From Sphingobacteriaceae bacterium UBA2059 (GTDB lineage Bacteria > Bacteroidota > Bacteroidia > Sphingobacteriales > Sphingobacteriaceae): a stretch of DNA of 14,936 nt. Both the position numbers and the translations under genes were made by a program. Positions 1 to 6,716 of the stretch are shown one piece after another. The notes below the pieces were generated by a model. The model was given only the letters and a program-made list of their open reading frames with translations. It had not been told where the DNA came from and searched no databases. Each line of letters starts with the position of its first letter. The stretch's first letter is position 1. Location: the NCBI GenBank assembly GCA_002332615.1, contig DDAL01000024.1:123970-138905 (forward strand). Reading direction: 5' to 3'.

Positions 1-1
1 T

Positions 2-463
2 CAGGAACTGGAAGCATTGGAGCAACAGCATCTAGCCGCTCCTCATACACGTGTCCTTCAAAAGGCACTAGCTCAAGAAATTACAATACGTACGCACTCA
101 GAAGAAGATTTTCAAAAAGCAGTAAAAACCTCTGAATTCTTATTCAGCAGCGGTGATGTCAGCTTCCTTGAGCAGCTTAGTGATGAAGAAATTCTGGAGA
201 TGTTTGAGGGCGTGCCCCAATTCCTGATTAAGAAAGATGATCTTCTTACAGAACTAAGCGTGCTGGATCTTTTAAGTGTTAATTCAGGTGTATTTCAATC
301 TAAGGGTGAAGCTCGTAAAATGATCCAAGGTGGAGGCGTTGCTGTTAATCGTCAGAAGGTAACAGACGATTCTGTAACATTTAACTGCAATAGCTTGGTG
401 AAGAATAAGTATATAATAGTACAGAAAGGTAAAAAAAATTACTTCCTGCTTATTGCGCAATAA
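2..463 (+). CDS. tyrS: Tyrosyl-tRNA synthetase, C-terminal part (5' end outside window)
   Basis: The reading frame is open from base 2 to the TAA at 461-463, giving the last 153 codons of a protein that would be about 430 residues. The visible part runs from the linker helix after the Rossmann catalytic domain (LQKALAQEIT, a conserved stretch of bacterial TyrRS) into the C-terminal S4 RNA-binding domain, whose signature GEARKMIQGGGVAVN lies at about 298-357. TyrS charges tRNA-Tyr with tyrosine in the cytoplasm; the S4 domain contacts the tRNA. The catalytic HIGH/KMSKS motifs lie upstream of the window, so activity cannot be judged. The TTG at 17 is internal, not a start. The gene converges on the LuxE-like gene with 3 bp between stop codons and no visible terminator. 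Identification is confident from the family-typical C-terminus. Confidence 0.93.
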   Translation, partial: QELEALEQQHLAAPHTRVLQKALAQEITIRTHSEEDFQKAVKTSEFLFSSGDVSFLEQLSDEEILEMFEGVPQFLIKKDDLLTELSVLDLLSVNSGVFQSKGEARKMIQGGGVAVNRQKVTDDSVTFNCNSLVKNKYIIVQKGKKNYFLLIAQ

Positions 464-466
464 GGT

Positions 467-1456
467 TTATTGAACCAGCAAGTTGCATCCTCGGATATCT
501 GAACTGTCGAATCGGCCCAGTATTTCAAACGAGTTATCCGGATGCAGCTTGCCCAGGTCTTGAGTGGAAATAAATGCGCAGGAATCTCTATTTGCAAGAT
601 CGATAATATTAATCCCTCCGGATCTTCCTTTTTGTACATGTGAAAACGGGTCATTCGTGTCACGTATAAAAACTCTCATCCAGGGCGGGCTTTCGAACAG
701 GCCCTTTCCTTTTGAGTAAGCCTGGGAAAGCAATTCACTCATTCCATATTCAGAGTGTATTGAGTCTACTCCAAAGCCTTGCTTAAGCCGAATGTGTAAT
801 TCCTCCCGTATCATTTCGGGCCTTTTTCCTTTCATGCCACCGGTTTCCATAACAATAAGACCCGGGAAGTTTATCTTATACTGCTCAATAAAATCCAGGA
901 GAGCATACGTCACCCCAATCAAAATTACTTTTTTTCGCTCGGCTTTAAGCTTAAGGAGAGACGAATAAAGTTCAGCATGATTATCAAGAAAGTATCCGCT
1001 TTGCCTGTCTGAGCTTTGTTTTATTAGGTTATCCACCATATAAATAAGAGACGATCCTTCACGCTCCATGTACGATGGTAATAAGGCTAAAAACGTATAG
1101 TCTCTTGCTGCTCCATAAAAGTATTCAAAACCTTTTTCAAAACTTAGTTCATACAAGTTCAGGTCTTTAACGAAATGCCTGCTCCGGATCATGCCGCTAG
1201 TACCAGAGCTTGAAAATACCATTTGTGGTTCAAAATCACTTGTTTTAACTGCATGAAGTTTAAAGAACTGGATAGGTAAAAAAGGTATTTTATCAAGTGC
1301 GTTTACCTGACTGATATCCACTTTCAGCGCCTTGACAAAAGCATTGTATATTGGATTTTCCTTTGCCTGGTAGTTAAAAAGTTCTATAGCAAGCTGATTG
1401 AATGTATTTTCATTGCTTATTTTAAAAATCTGTTGGTAAAAAGGGCTTTTTTGCAC
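467..1456 (-). CDS. LuxE-like acyl-protein synthetase / acyltransferase (ANL superfamily)
   Basis: A 329-residue protein with the ANL adenylate-forming signatures: a Ser/Thr/Gly P-loop-like motif SSSGTSG at residues 82-88, TGGMKGKR at 205-212, EYGMSELLSQAY at 236-247 and a closing GRFDSSDIRG at 314-323. This is the arrangement of LuxE, which activates a fatty acid as acyl-AMP and transfers it to an enzyme cysteine. Bacteroidota carry LuxE-like genes without lux operons, so the real substrate is unknown. The start is GTG at 1456-1454; the N-terminus (FYQQIFKISNENTFNQLA) matches what I recall of the family, and no upstream extension fits. A Bacteroidota-type promoter ends only 4 nt before this GTG, suggesting a leaderless message. 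It could act in lipid or surface-polymer acylation; that is inference. Confidence 0.85.
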   Translation of the reverse strand: MQKSPFYQQIFKISNENTFNQLAIELFNYQAKENPIYNAFVKALKVDISQVNALDKIPFLPIQFFKLHAVKTSDFEPQMVFSSSGTSGMIRSRHFVKDLNLYELSFEKGFEYFYGAARDYTFLALLPSYMEREGSSLIYMVDNLIKQSSDRQSGYFLDNHAELYSSLLKLKAERKKVILIGVTYALLDFIEQYKINFPGLIVMETGGMKGKRPEMIREELHIRLKQGFGVDSIHSEYGMSELLSQAYSKGKGLFESPPWMRVFIRDTNDPFSHVQKGRSGGINIIDLANRDSCAFISTQDLGKLHPDNSFEILGRFDSSDIRGCNLLVQ

Positions 1457-1460
1457 GAGG

Positions 1461-1489
1461 CAAATATATAAAGCACAGATTGCCTACAA
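1461..1489 (-). promoter_or_regulatory. Bacteroidota-type -33/-7 promoter of the LuxE-like gene
   Basis: On the minus strand TTG (1489-1487) is followed after exactly 18 bp by TATATTTG (1468-1461), a full match to the Bacteroidota -7 consensus TAnnTTTG with a -33 TTG. The motif ends 4 nt before the GTG start codon. Since transcription normally begins 3-8 nt after this motif, the mRNA should begin at or within a few bases of the start codon. The pattern is seen directly; its use as a promoter is inferred. Confidence 0.6.
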
Positions 1490-1566
1490 GGACTAAAGTT
1501 GAGTAAAAGAAGCATTTGTGTGATATAAATGACCAAGGAACACTATATTGCATCTTAGTTCAATTT

Positions 1567-1580
1567 GGTGTTTAAACACC
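1567..1580. promoter_or_regulatory. Perfect 14-bp palindrome, candidate operator
   Basis: GGTGTTTAAACACC is a perfect 14-bp inverted repeat in the 213-bp gap between the divergent LuxE-like gene and glgB, 90 bp before the glgB ATG and 110 bp before the other start. Position and symmetry suit a dimeric regulator site. One palindrome of this length is roughly expected by chance in a window this size, so placement is the main argument. Apart from this and the promoter above, I see no gene in 1457-1669. Confidence 0.35.
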
Positions 1581-1669
1581 TGCCAGATTCATAAATTAAA
1601 ACAAACGAGAAGAATTGAACAATACTTTTTTTTCAATGTTGTGTTAAATTACCGAACTGTTAATTAAAA

Positions 1670-3634
1670 ATGGACAAGCACCCACCATCCAAATCAACCG
1701 TTACCGAAAATGTAATTCCTTTTTCCAGGTTTACGGATTATGATATTCACCTCTTTAAGGCAGGTAAGCATTATAAGTTATATGATAAATTCGGTTCGCA
1801 TACGGCAGTACTTAACAACGGAGTATCTGGAACTTATTTTTCTGTATGGGCGCCCAATGCCTTGTCTGTATCAGTTATAGGTAACTTCAATAATTGGATG
1901 GGAGAGCAACATGTGCTTTTCAGCCGGTGGGATAGTTCGGGGATTTGGGAAGGCTTTATTCCCCAGGTCCATAGTGGAGAGGCTTATAAGTATAAAATAA
2001 TATCTTCAAGTGGCGAAGTGCTTGAAAAGTCAGATCCCTATTCTCTTCTATGTCAGGAAGCGCCGGGTACAGCATCGGTTGTTTGGAATACATGGTACGA
2101 ATGGAAGGACGCTGAGTGGATGGAAAAGAGATCCGGGCCAAATTCCCTAAGCAGGCCGTGGTCAGTATACGAGCTTCATCTGGGTTCCTGGCAGCGAAGC
2201 CCGGAAACTCCCGAATTATTATTGAACTATCGCGATGTAGCCAAGTCTCTTGTTCCTTACATTAAGGAAATGGGTTATACTCATGTCGAGTTTATGCCCT
2301 TGATGGAGCACCCCTATTACCCATCCTGGGGGTATCAGATAACCGGATACTTTGCAGCGAGTTCCAGATACGGAAGCGCACAAGACCTTATGTATTTGAT
2401 AGAAGAGCTGCACAGAAATGAGATAGGAGTTATTCTCGACTGGGTTCCATCACATTTCCCTGGCGATGCTCACGGACTCTATAACTTCGATGGTACGCAT
2501 TTGTACGAACATGCAGACCCGCGTAAGGGGTTTCATCCTGACTGGAAATCTTATATCTTCAATTACGCGCGCAACGAAGTTCGTTCCTTTTTAATCAGCA
2601 ATGCCATGTTTTGGCTTGATAGATATCATATGGATGGTCTGAGGGTAGACGCAGTTGCCTCTATGCTTTATCTGGATTACTCAAGAAAAGAAGGCGAGTG
2701 GTCTGCCAACGAGTATGGTGGGCGTGAGAACCTCGAAGCTGTTAGCTTCCTAAAGGAACTTAACGTAGCTGTTTACGGTCGCTTCCCCGATATACAAATG
2801 ATAGCAGAAGAGTCGACATCTTTTGAGAAAGTGAGTAAGCCTGTATTCGACGGAGGCCTGGGTTTTGGAATGAAGTGGATGATGGGGTGGATGAATGATA
2901 CTTTGGAGTATTTCAAATTAGATCCTCTTTATAGAAAGTTCGCACATGGTCAAATAACATTCAGTACCGTGTATGCTTTTTCTGAAAACTTTATGTTGCC
3001 TTTGTCTCATGACGAGGTGGTTTATGGAAAGAAGTCCCTCCTGTCAAAAATGCCTGGTGATGAATGGCAGCGTTTTGCCAATCTCAGGTTATTATACACC
3101 TATATGTTCACTCATCCAGGCACTAAATTGATGTTCATGGGCAGTGAGTTTGGACAAACTTCCGAATGGAACTTCTCGAAATCTCTGGACTGGCATCTTT
3201 TACAATACTCCCCACATAAGGGTATTAAAGAAACCGTAAAAGACTTAAATACACTTTACAGAGAAGAGGGAGCCTTGTATGAAAAGAACTTCGAATGGGA
3301 AGGCTTCCGCTGGGTAGAATCTCAAGACTCCGAAAACTCAATCCTCGTATACACCAGAGAGGGTAACAACACCGATGAAGCCTTACTTATCATACTTAAT
3401 ATGACTCCCGTTGCCCGCAAGGATTATCGAGTAGGATTTCCCTTACGCGGCGACTGGCACATTATATTTAATTCGGACGAAGAAAAATACTTTGGTAGTG
3501 GTTACGACATAAATTATGTACTCGCTACCGAGCAAGTCGAGTCCCATGGTAGAGAAAACTCTGCTTTGCTCACAGTGCCGCCCCTATCGGGCCTTGTGCT
3601 TAAACGCTTCAACCGTTCAGCTATTTACTGGTAA
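1670..3634 (+). CDS. glgB: 1,4-alpha-glucan branching enzyme (GH13)
   Basis: A 654-residue cytosolic enzyme that introduces alpha-1,6 branches into glycogen-like glucans. Domain order: N-terminal CBM48/immunoglobulin-like domain about 40-145 (SGTYFSVWAPNALSVSVIG, NFNNW), GH13 TIM barrel about 165-540, C-terminal beta domain about 545-650. The GH13 regions are intact: region I DWVPSH (257-262), region II DGLRVDAV with nucleophile Asp327, region III AEES with acid/base Glu380, region IV LSHDEV with Asp448. YELHLGSW (167-174) and GYQITGYFA (221-229) are branching-enzyme hallmarks that separate it from isoamylase or GlgE. The ATG at 1670 gives a normal family length; there is no clear ribosome site, as usual in Bacteroidota. 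No glgA or glgC is adjacent. A hairpin terminator follows. Confidence is high. Confidence 0.96.
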   Translation: MDKHPPSKSTVTENVIPFSRFTDYDIHLFKAGKHYKLYDKFGSHTAVLNNGVSGTYFSVWAPNALSVSVIGNFNNWMGEQHVLFSRWDSSGIWEGFIPQVHSGEAYKYKIISSSGEVLEKSDPYSLLCQEAPGTASVVWNTWYEWKDAEWMEKRSGPNSLSRPWSVYELHLGSWQRSPETPELLLNYRDVAKSLVPYIKEMGYTHVEFMPLMEHPYYPSWGYQITGYFAASSRYGSAQDLMYLIEELHRNEIGVILDWVPSHFPGDAHGLYNFDGTHLYEHADPRKGFHPDWKSYIFNYARNEVRSFLISNAMFWLDRYHMDGLRVDAVASMLYLDYSRKEGEWSANEYGGRENLEAVSFLKELNVAVYGRFPDIQMIAEESTSFEKVSKPVFDGGLGFGMKWMMGWMNDTLEYFKLDPLYRKFAHGQITFSTVYAFSENFMLPLSHDEVVYGKKSLLSKMPGDEWQRFANLRLLYTYMFTHPGTKLMFMGSEFGQTSEWNFSKSLDWHLLQYSPHKGIKETVKDLNTLYREEGALYEKNFEWEGFRWVESQDSENSILVYTREGNNTDEALLIILNMTPVARKDYRVGFPLRGDWHIIFNSDEEKYFGSGYDINYVLATEQVESHGRENSALLTVPPLSGLVLKRFNRSAIYW

Positions 3635-3676
3635 TGGAACTGGTTGCCTCACAGGCAAGCCAGTCTAAGGTTATTG

Positions 3677-3725
3677 CTAATAAAAAAGCAGCTGTTCTGT
3701 AAAAGGACAGCCGCTTTTTTATTAG
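3677..3725 (+). terminator. Intrinsic terminator after glgB, bidirectional
   Basis: Arms of about 22 nt at 3677-3698 and 3704-3725 enclose a 5-nt loop. The stem includes CAGCTGTTCT pairing with AGGACAGCCG (one mismatch, one G-U) and is flanked by A- and T-tracts, so it works on both strands: for glgB and for the convergent oxidoreductase. A smaller bulged hairpin (3640-3663, ttgcct/aggcaa) lies just after the glgB stop. The core resembles the gapA terminator at 5660-5698. Confidence 0.85.
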
Positions 3726-3737
3726 TTGCAGGGATTC

Positions 3738-3766
3738 GTTACCTGCTAACGATGCTGAATCAGCGT
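3738..3766 (-). repeat. gapA 3'-end-like fragment (ghost copy)
   Basis: GTTACCTGCTAACGAT at 3738-3753 matches the last codons of gapA (5718-5733) at 15 of 16 positions. On the minus strand an upstream CTGATT also matches gapA with a 4-nt length difference between. Translated, the fragment reads S-L-A-G-N against S-L-V-G-N of gapA, then runs on without the gapA stop. It lies 17 nt from the T-tract of a terminator that resembles the one after gapA (19 nt away there). No open reading frame extends upstream. It may be a decayed remnant or a coincidence; see findings. Confidence 0.4.
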
Positions 3767-3802
3767 GGTAAATAAAATTACTATATTTTCCACCTTTACC
3801 GC

Positions 3803-5272
3803 TTATCGTGGCATATCAGGCAGATTCCATCCGTCGCGATAGGTGTGTTTTATAAGTTCTTCAGCATAGGCTAGTGCATTTACCGGTTCAGTCCATGTTT
3901 TATCAAACGTCGGATGTCCATCAGTAATTTTGAAGCTATCCTTAACTATAGTACGTATAGTGGCATTAGGATCAATGTTGGTAAACTTCATATTAGGCCC
4001 ATCCCAATGCAGTTCCTGGTTCAAAGACTGCAAACGTACCGCTAGCACACCCATAACTACCATCTCGTTAAATGGTCCGGCTTCGCTAAAAGGAGAGGCA
4101 GTCTCAATACGCCTGGAGGCTTTTTCTTTACTGGCGCGCACCCAGTCCATTTCATGAGAAGTCGTAACTTCTCTTAACACTTTAGGAGTGTTGGGCGTCC
4201 TTCCAGACAACAACCAGGGTTCAGACCCATAGCATCCGCAAATCAGTGTGTCCTTTGTTCCATGAAAGATCACACCGCCTCCGTTTACATTTAAATCTTT
4301 GTTTTTAGGAAACCCTTTAGGGCGCATAGGCATTATCCCTCCGTCATACCAATAAACATCCACTTCCGGAAACGCAACTTTCTGCATACTCTTACGAGCG
4401 GGGAACGTAAATTTGACAGATTGGGCATTTGGAGCACTATCTGTCAATAACAGAGTCGAATTTCCCTGAACTTTTGAAGGGTATCCCAATTTTAAACCTT
4501 TAAATACAGGATGAAGGATGTGGCAGGCCATGTCGCCCAAAGCTCCTGTTCCAAAATCCCACCATCCACGCCAGTTCCATGGAGTATAAATAGAATTATA
4601 CTCCCGGTACTTGGCAGGTCCTAAAAACAGATCCCAGTTCAAACTTTCAGGTACCCTGTCAGCTTTCTCAGGGCGATTTAACCCTTGTGGCCATATCGGA
4701 CGATCCGTGAATGTCTCTACCTTCGTAACCTCTCCAATTTCTCCATTCCATATCCACGAGCACATTTTACGTACTCCTTCAGCAGAGGCCCCTTGATTAC
4801 CCATTTGCGTAGCAACGTTGTGTTTATCCGCCAGTCTGGTAAGCAACCTTGATTCGTACACGGAGTGTGTAAGTGGTTTTTCAAGATATACGTGTTTGCC
4901 CATTGTCATAGCCTCAGCAGTTATTATCGCATGAGTATGGTCCGCAGTGGCAACTACAACGGCATCTGCAGATTTACCAAGTTCATCATACATTTTCCTG
5001 TAGTCATAATAGGTCTTAGCTTTAGGATATTCTTTGAAGACCCGGCTACTATACTTCCAGTCAACATCACAGAGGCCTATGATATTTTGTGAATTCATAT
5101 TACGTAGTACACTTGCTCCACGGCCACCCACACCCACTCCAATAATATTAAGCTTATCGCTTGGCGCTATGTGTCCGTGACTTTTACCCAGAATGGTACT
5201 TGGAGCGATTGTTATTCCTGCCACTGCAGTTGCTCCAGCTTTGAGAAACTTTCTCCTTGAAAAATTTGTCAT
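3803..5272 (-). CDS. Tat-exported Gfo/Idh/MocA-family oxidoreductase
   Basis: A 489-residue protein beginning with a twin-arginine signal: SRRKFLK at residues 5-11 followed by a mildly hydrophobic Ala-rich stretch to about 29, so it should be exported folded, with cofactor, to the periplasm. The Rossmann nucleotide loop GVGVGGRG is at 45-52, EKPLTHS (the family EKP motif with the catalytic-site lysine, Lys132) at 131-137, and GDMACH at 246-251 is the C-terminal active-site region with His251. Members oxidise or epimerise sugars and inositols with tightly bound NAD(P); some Tat-type homologues are glycoside hydrolases using NAD (GH109), which I cannot confirm here. The substrate is unknown. 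It stands alone, converging on glgB, and is bracketed by gapA-tail-like repeats. The ATG at 5272 is required to include the signal. Confidence 0.9.
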   Translation of the reverse strand: MTNFSRRKFLKAGATAVAGITIAPSTILGKSHGHIAPSDKLNIIGVGVGGRGASVLRNMNSQNIIGLCDVDWKYSSRVFKEYPKAKTYYDYRKMYDELGKSADAVVVATADHTHAIITAEAMTMGKHVYLEKPLTHSVYESRLLTRLADKHNVATQMGNQGASAEGVRKMCSWIWNGEIGEVTKVETFTDRPIWPQGLNRPEKADRVPESLNWDLFLGPAKYREYNSIYTPWNWRGWWDFGTGALGDMACHILHPVFKGLKLGYPSKVQGNSTLLLTDSAPNAQSVKFTFPARKSMQKVAFPEVDVYWYDGGIMPMRPKGFPKNKDLNVNGGGVIFHGTKDTLICGCYGSEPWLLSGRTPNTPKVLREVTTSHEMDWVRASKEKASRRIETASPFSEAGPFNEMVVMGVLAVRLQSLNQELHWDGPNMKFTNIDPNATIRTIVKDSFKITDGHPTFDKTWTEPVNALAYAEELIKHTYRDGWNLPDMPR

Positions 5273-5495
5273 GGTTTAAAATTAGATTTACGAAGTTCAA
5301 AATTTAATAATTGGGATAATCTTACCATTCGCTTGCTAAGTAGCTCCTAATAAGGAAATAGTGTTCCTTAAAAATAAAAAAAAACACTTACATTATCCTC
5401 TTTTTCTTCTATAAATCTGTTTTAATTATAATCAGGGAGACTGAACAACCTTGTATCAGAGTTATTGCTATTAAAAAGTGGATTATTTCTTAAGT

Positions 5496-5579
5496 ATGCA
5501 ATTGAAGTTAAAAAAGTGCGTTTGGTTATTTACCGGGTTTGCATTCTTGAATGCTACTGTTGTTTTTCGCGCTGAATAA
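5496..5579 (+). pseudogene. Orphan signal-peptide-like micro-ORF, possible remnant of an exported protein gene
   Basis: ATG at 5496 to TAA at 5577-5579 encodes 27 residues: MQLKLKKCVWLFTGFAF, then LNATVVFRAE. It has a lysine-rich n-region, a continuous hydrophobic core of about 17 residues and a polar end, the architecture of a Sec signal peptide and similar in style to the N-termini of SusC/TonB-dependent receptors of Sphingobacteriaceae. A second in-frame TAA follows two codons later, and no downstream frame continues an exported protein. It may be the 5' stump of a deleted gene, a real tiny membrane peptide, or chance. There is no recognisable ribosome site or -7 box. Confidence 0.35.
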
Positions 5580-5584
5580 AAGTA

Positions 5585-5642
5585 AAAGATATCGATTCCC
5601 TATAGGTTCTAACGTTAGATACACAATGGGCTTGATATCTTT
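5585..5642. repeat. 58-bp concentric dyad (nested inverted repeat)
   Basis: AAAGATATC at 5585-5593 is the exact reverse complement of GATATCTTT at 5634-5642, and a perfect 12-bp palindrome TCTAACGTTAGA (5608-5619) sits exactly between them with the same centre, 5613.5. About 5 of the 14 intervening base pairs also match. The left and right arms each contain a GATATC palindrome. There is no T-run directly after it, so it is not a typical terminator. An operator or recombination site is possible. Confidence 0.5.
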
Positions 5643-5659
5643 CCGGCTTTTGATTGAAA

Positions 5660-5698
5660 AAAAAAACGGCTGTCCCTTTAAAAGGCAGCCGTTTTTTT
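5660..5698 (-). terminator. Intrinsic terminator after gapA
   Basis: CGGCTGTCC (5667-5675) pairs with GGCAGCCG (5684-5691) with a single bulge, flanked by an A-tract at 5657-5666 and a T-tract at 5692-5698. It lies 13 nt past the gapA stop and, being A/T-flanked on both sides, also serves plus-strand transcripts from the micro-ORF region. It ends the pfkA-badF-gapA transcript. Confidence 0.88.
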
Positions 5699-5711
5699 GA
5701 ATTGTTTTAAA

Positions 5712-6716
5712 CTATTTGTTACCTACTAACGATACAAGATCAATCAGTTTGTTAGAATATCCCCACTCATTGTCATACCATGACACAACCTTAACAAAAT
5801 TATCATTAAGTGCAATACCAGCTTTTGCATCAAAAATTGATGTACGAGGGTCAGTTAAGAAATCCTGAGATACTACATCATCTTCAGTATAACCTAAAAT
5901 ACCTTTTAATTCGTTTTCAGAAGCATCTTTCATTGCAGCCTTAATTGTATCGTAAGATGCAGCCTTTTCTAAGCGTACAGTTAAATCAACAACTGATACA
6001 TCAGGCACAGGCACACGGAAAGACATGCCGGTTAGCTTGCCTTTAAGGGCAGGTATAACCAGGGCTACAGCTTTTGCAGCACCAGTAGATGATGGTATAA
6101 TGTTCTGGTAAGCGCCACGTCCGCCTCTCCAGTCCTTGGCAGAAGGGCCATCAACAGTTTTTTGAGTCGCAGTAACTGCGTGGATAGTGCTCATTAAGCC
6201 TTCTACAATACCAAACTTGTCATTAAGCACCTTAGCGATAGGAGCAAGGCAGTTAGTAGTACAAGATGCATTAGAAACGATATGCTGATCAGCATTAAGC
6301 TCTTCATGATTTACACCCATAACAAAAGTAGGAGTGTCATCCTTAGCAGGAGCAGACATAACTACTTTTTTAGCACCTGCCTGTAAGTGCTTGCCGGCTG
6401 ATTCCTGAGTTAAGAATAAACCCGTAGATTCTATAATAACTTCAGCGCCTACGTCAGACCATTTAAGATTAGCAGGGTCTTTCTCTGCGGTAACACGAAT
6501 GGTTTTACCATTTACAACAAGGTGTCCGTCTTTAACTTCAACAGTACCGTTGAATTTGCCATGAGTAGAGTCATATTTAAGCATATAAGCCATATAATCA
6601 GGCTCAACAAGGTCGTTGATGCCGACAACCTCAATATCGTTACGCTCAATAGCGGCTCTAAAAGCTAAACGACCAATACGGCCGAATCCGTTAATTCCTA
6701 CTTTCATGTGTTTCAA
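5712..6716 (-). CDS. gapA: Type I glyceraldehyde-3-phosphate dehydrogenase
   Basis: Cytosolic NAD-dependent glycolytic enzyme converting glyceraldehyde-3-phosphate to 1,3-bisphosphoglycerate. The first domain opens with the Rossmann motif VGINGFGRIGR; Asp35 at the end of beta-2 (VVGINDL) favours NAD over NADP. The catalytic motif SNASCTTNCLAP gives nucleophile Cys152, with His179 (STIHA) as base; NEWGYSNK (316-323) is the conserved C-terminal stretch. Length 334 is typical. The ATG at 6716 forms an ATGA overlap with the TGA of the upstream kinase-like gene, implying coupled translation. The ATG at 6707 gives the usual family start MKVGING, so the first three residues (MKH) are uncertain. It is the last gene of the operon and is followed by a strong terminator. 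Confidence 0.97.
   Translation of the reverse strand: MKHMKVGINGFGRIGRLAFRAAIERNDIEVVGINDLVEPDYMAYMLKYDSTHGKFNGTVEVKDGHLVVNGKTIRVTAEKDPANLKWSDVGAEVIIESTGLFLTQESAGKHLQAGAKKVVMSAPAKDDTPTFVMGVNHEELNADQHIVSNASCTTNCLAPIAKVLNDKFGIVEGLMSTIHAVTATQKTVDGPSAKDWRGGRGAYQNIIPSSTGAAKAVALVIPALKGKLTGMSFRVPVPDVSVVDLTVRLEKAASYDTIKAAMKDASENELKGILGYTEDDVVSQDFLTDPRTSIFDAKAGIALNDNFVKVVSWYDNEWGYSNKLIDLVSLVGNK

Larger units (their letters stand above)
5273..5711. other. 439-bp gene-poor interval between the oxidoreductase and gapA
   Basis: The oxidoreductase start lies at the left edge and the gapA stop at the right. From left to right it holds: the AT-rich upstream region of the oxidoreductase gene (5273-5460), with a loose -7-like match (TAAATTTTG, one extra base in the spacer) on the minus strand at about 5299-5307 and no clear -33; a 27-codon signal-peptide-like ORF (5496-5579, +); a 58-bp concentric dyad (5585-5642); and the gapA terminator (5660-5698). 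No other coding potential was recognised. Confidence 0.6.

Noticed and set aside
3731..3760. Possible hairpin GATTC...GAATC with inner GTTA/TAAC between glgB and the oxidoreductase gene
   Set aside because: Stem is short and interrupted, with no T-run; better explained as part of the gapA-tail-like fragment.
5457..5498. Promoter for the signal-peptide micro-ORF
   Set aside because: No TAnnTTTG match at a workable distance from a TTG; only generic AT-rich sequence.
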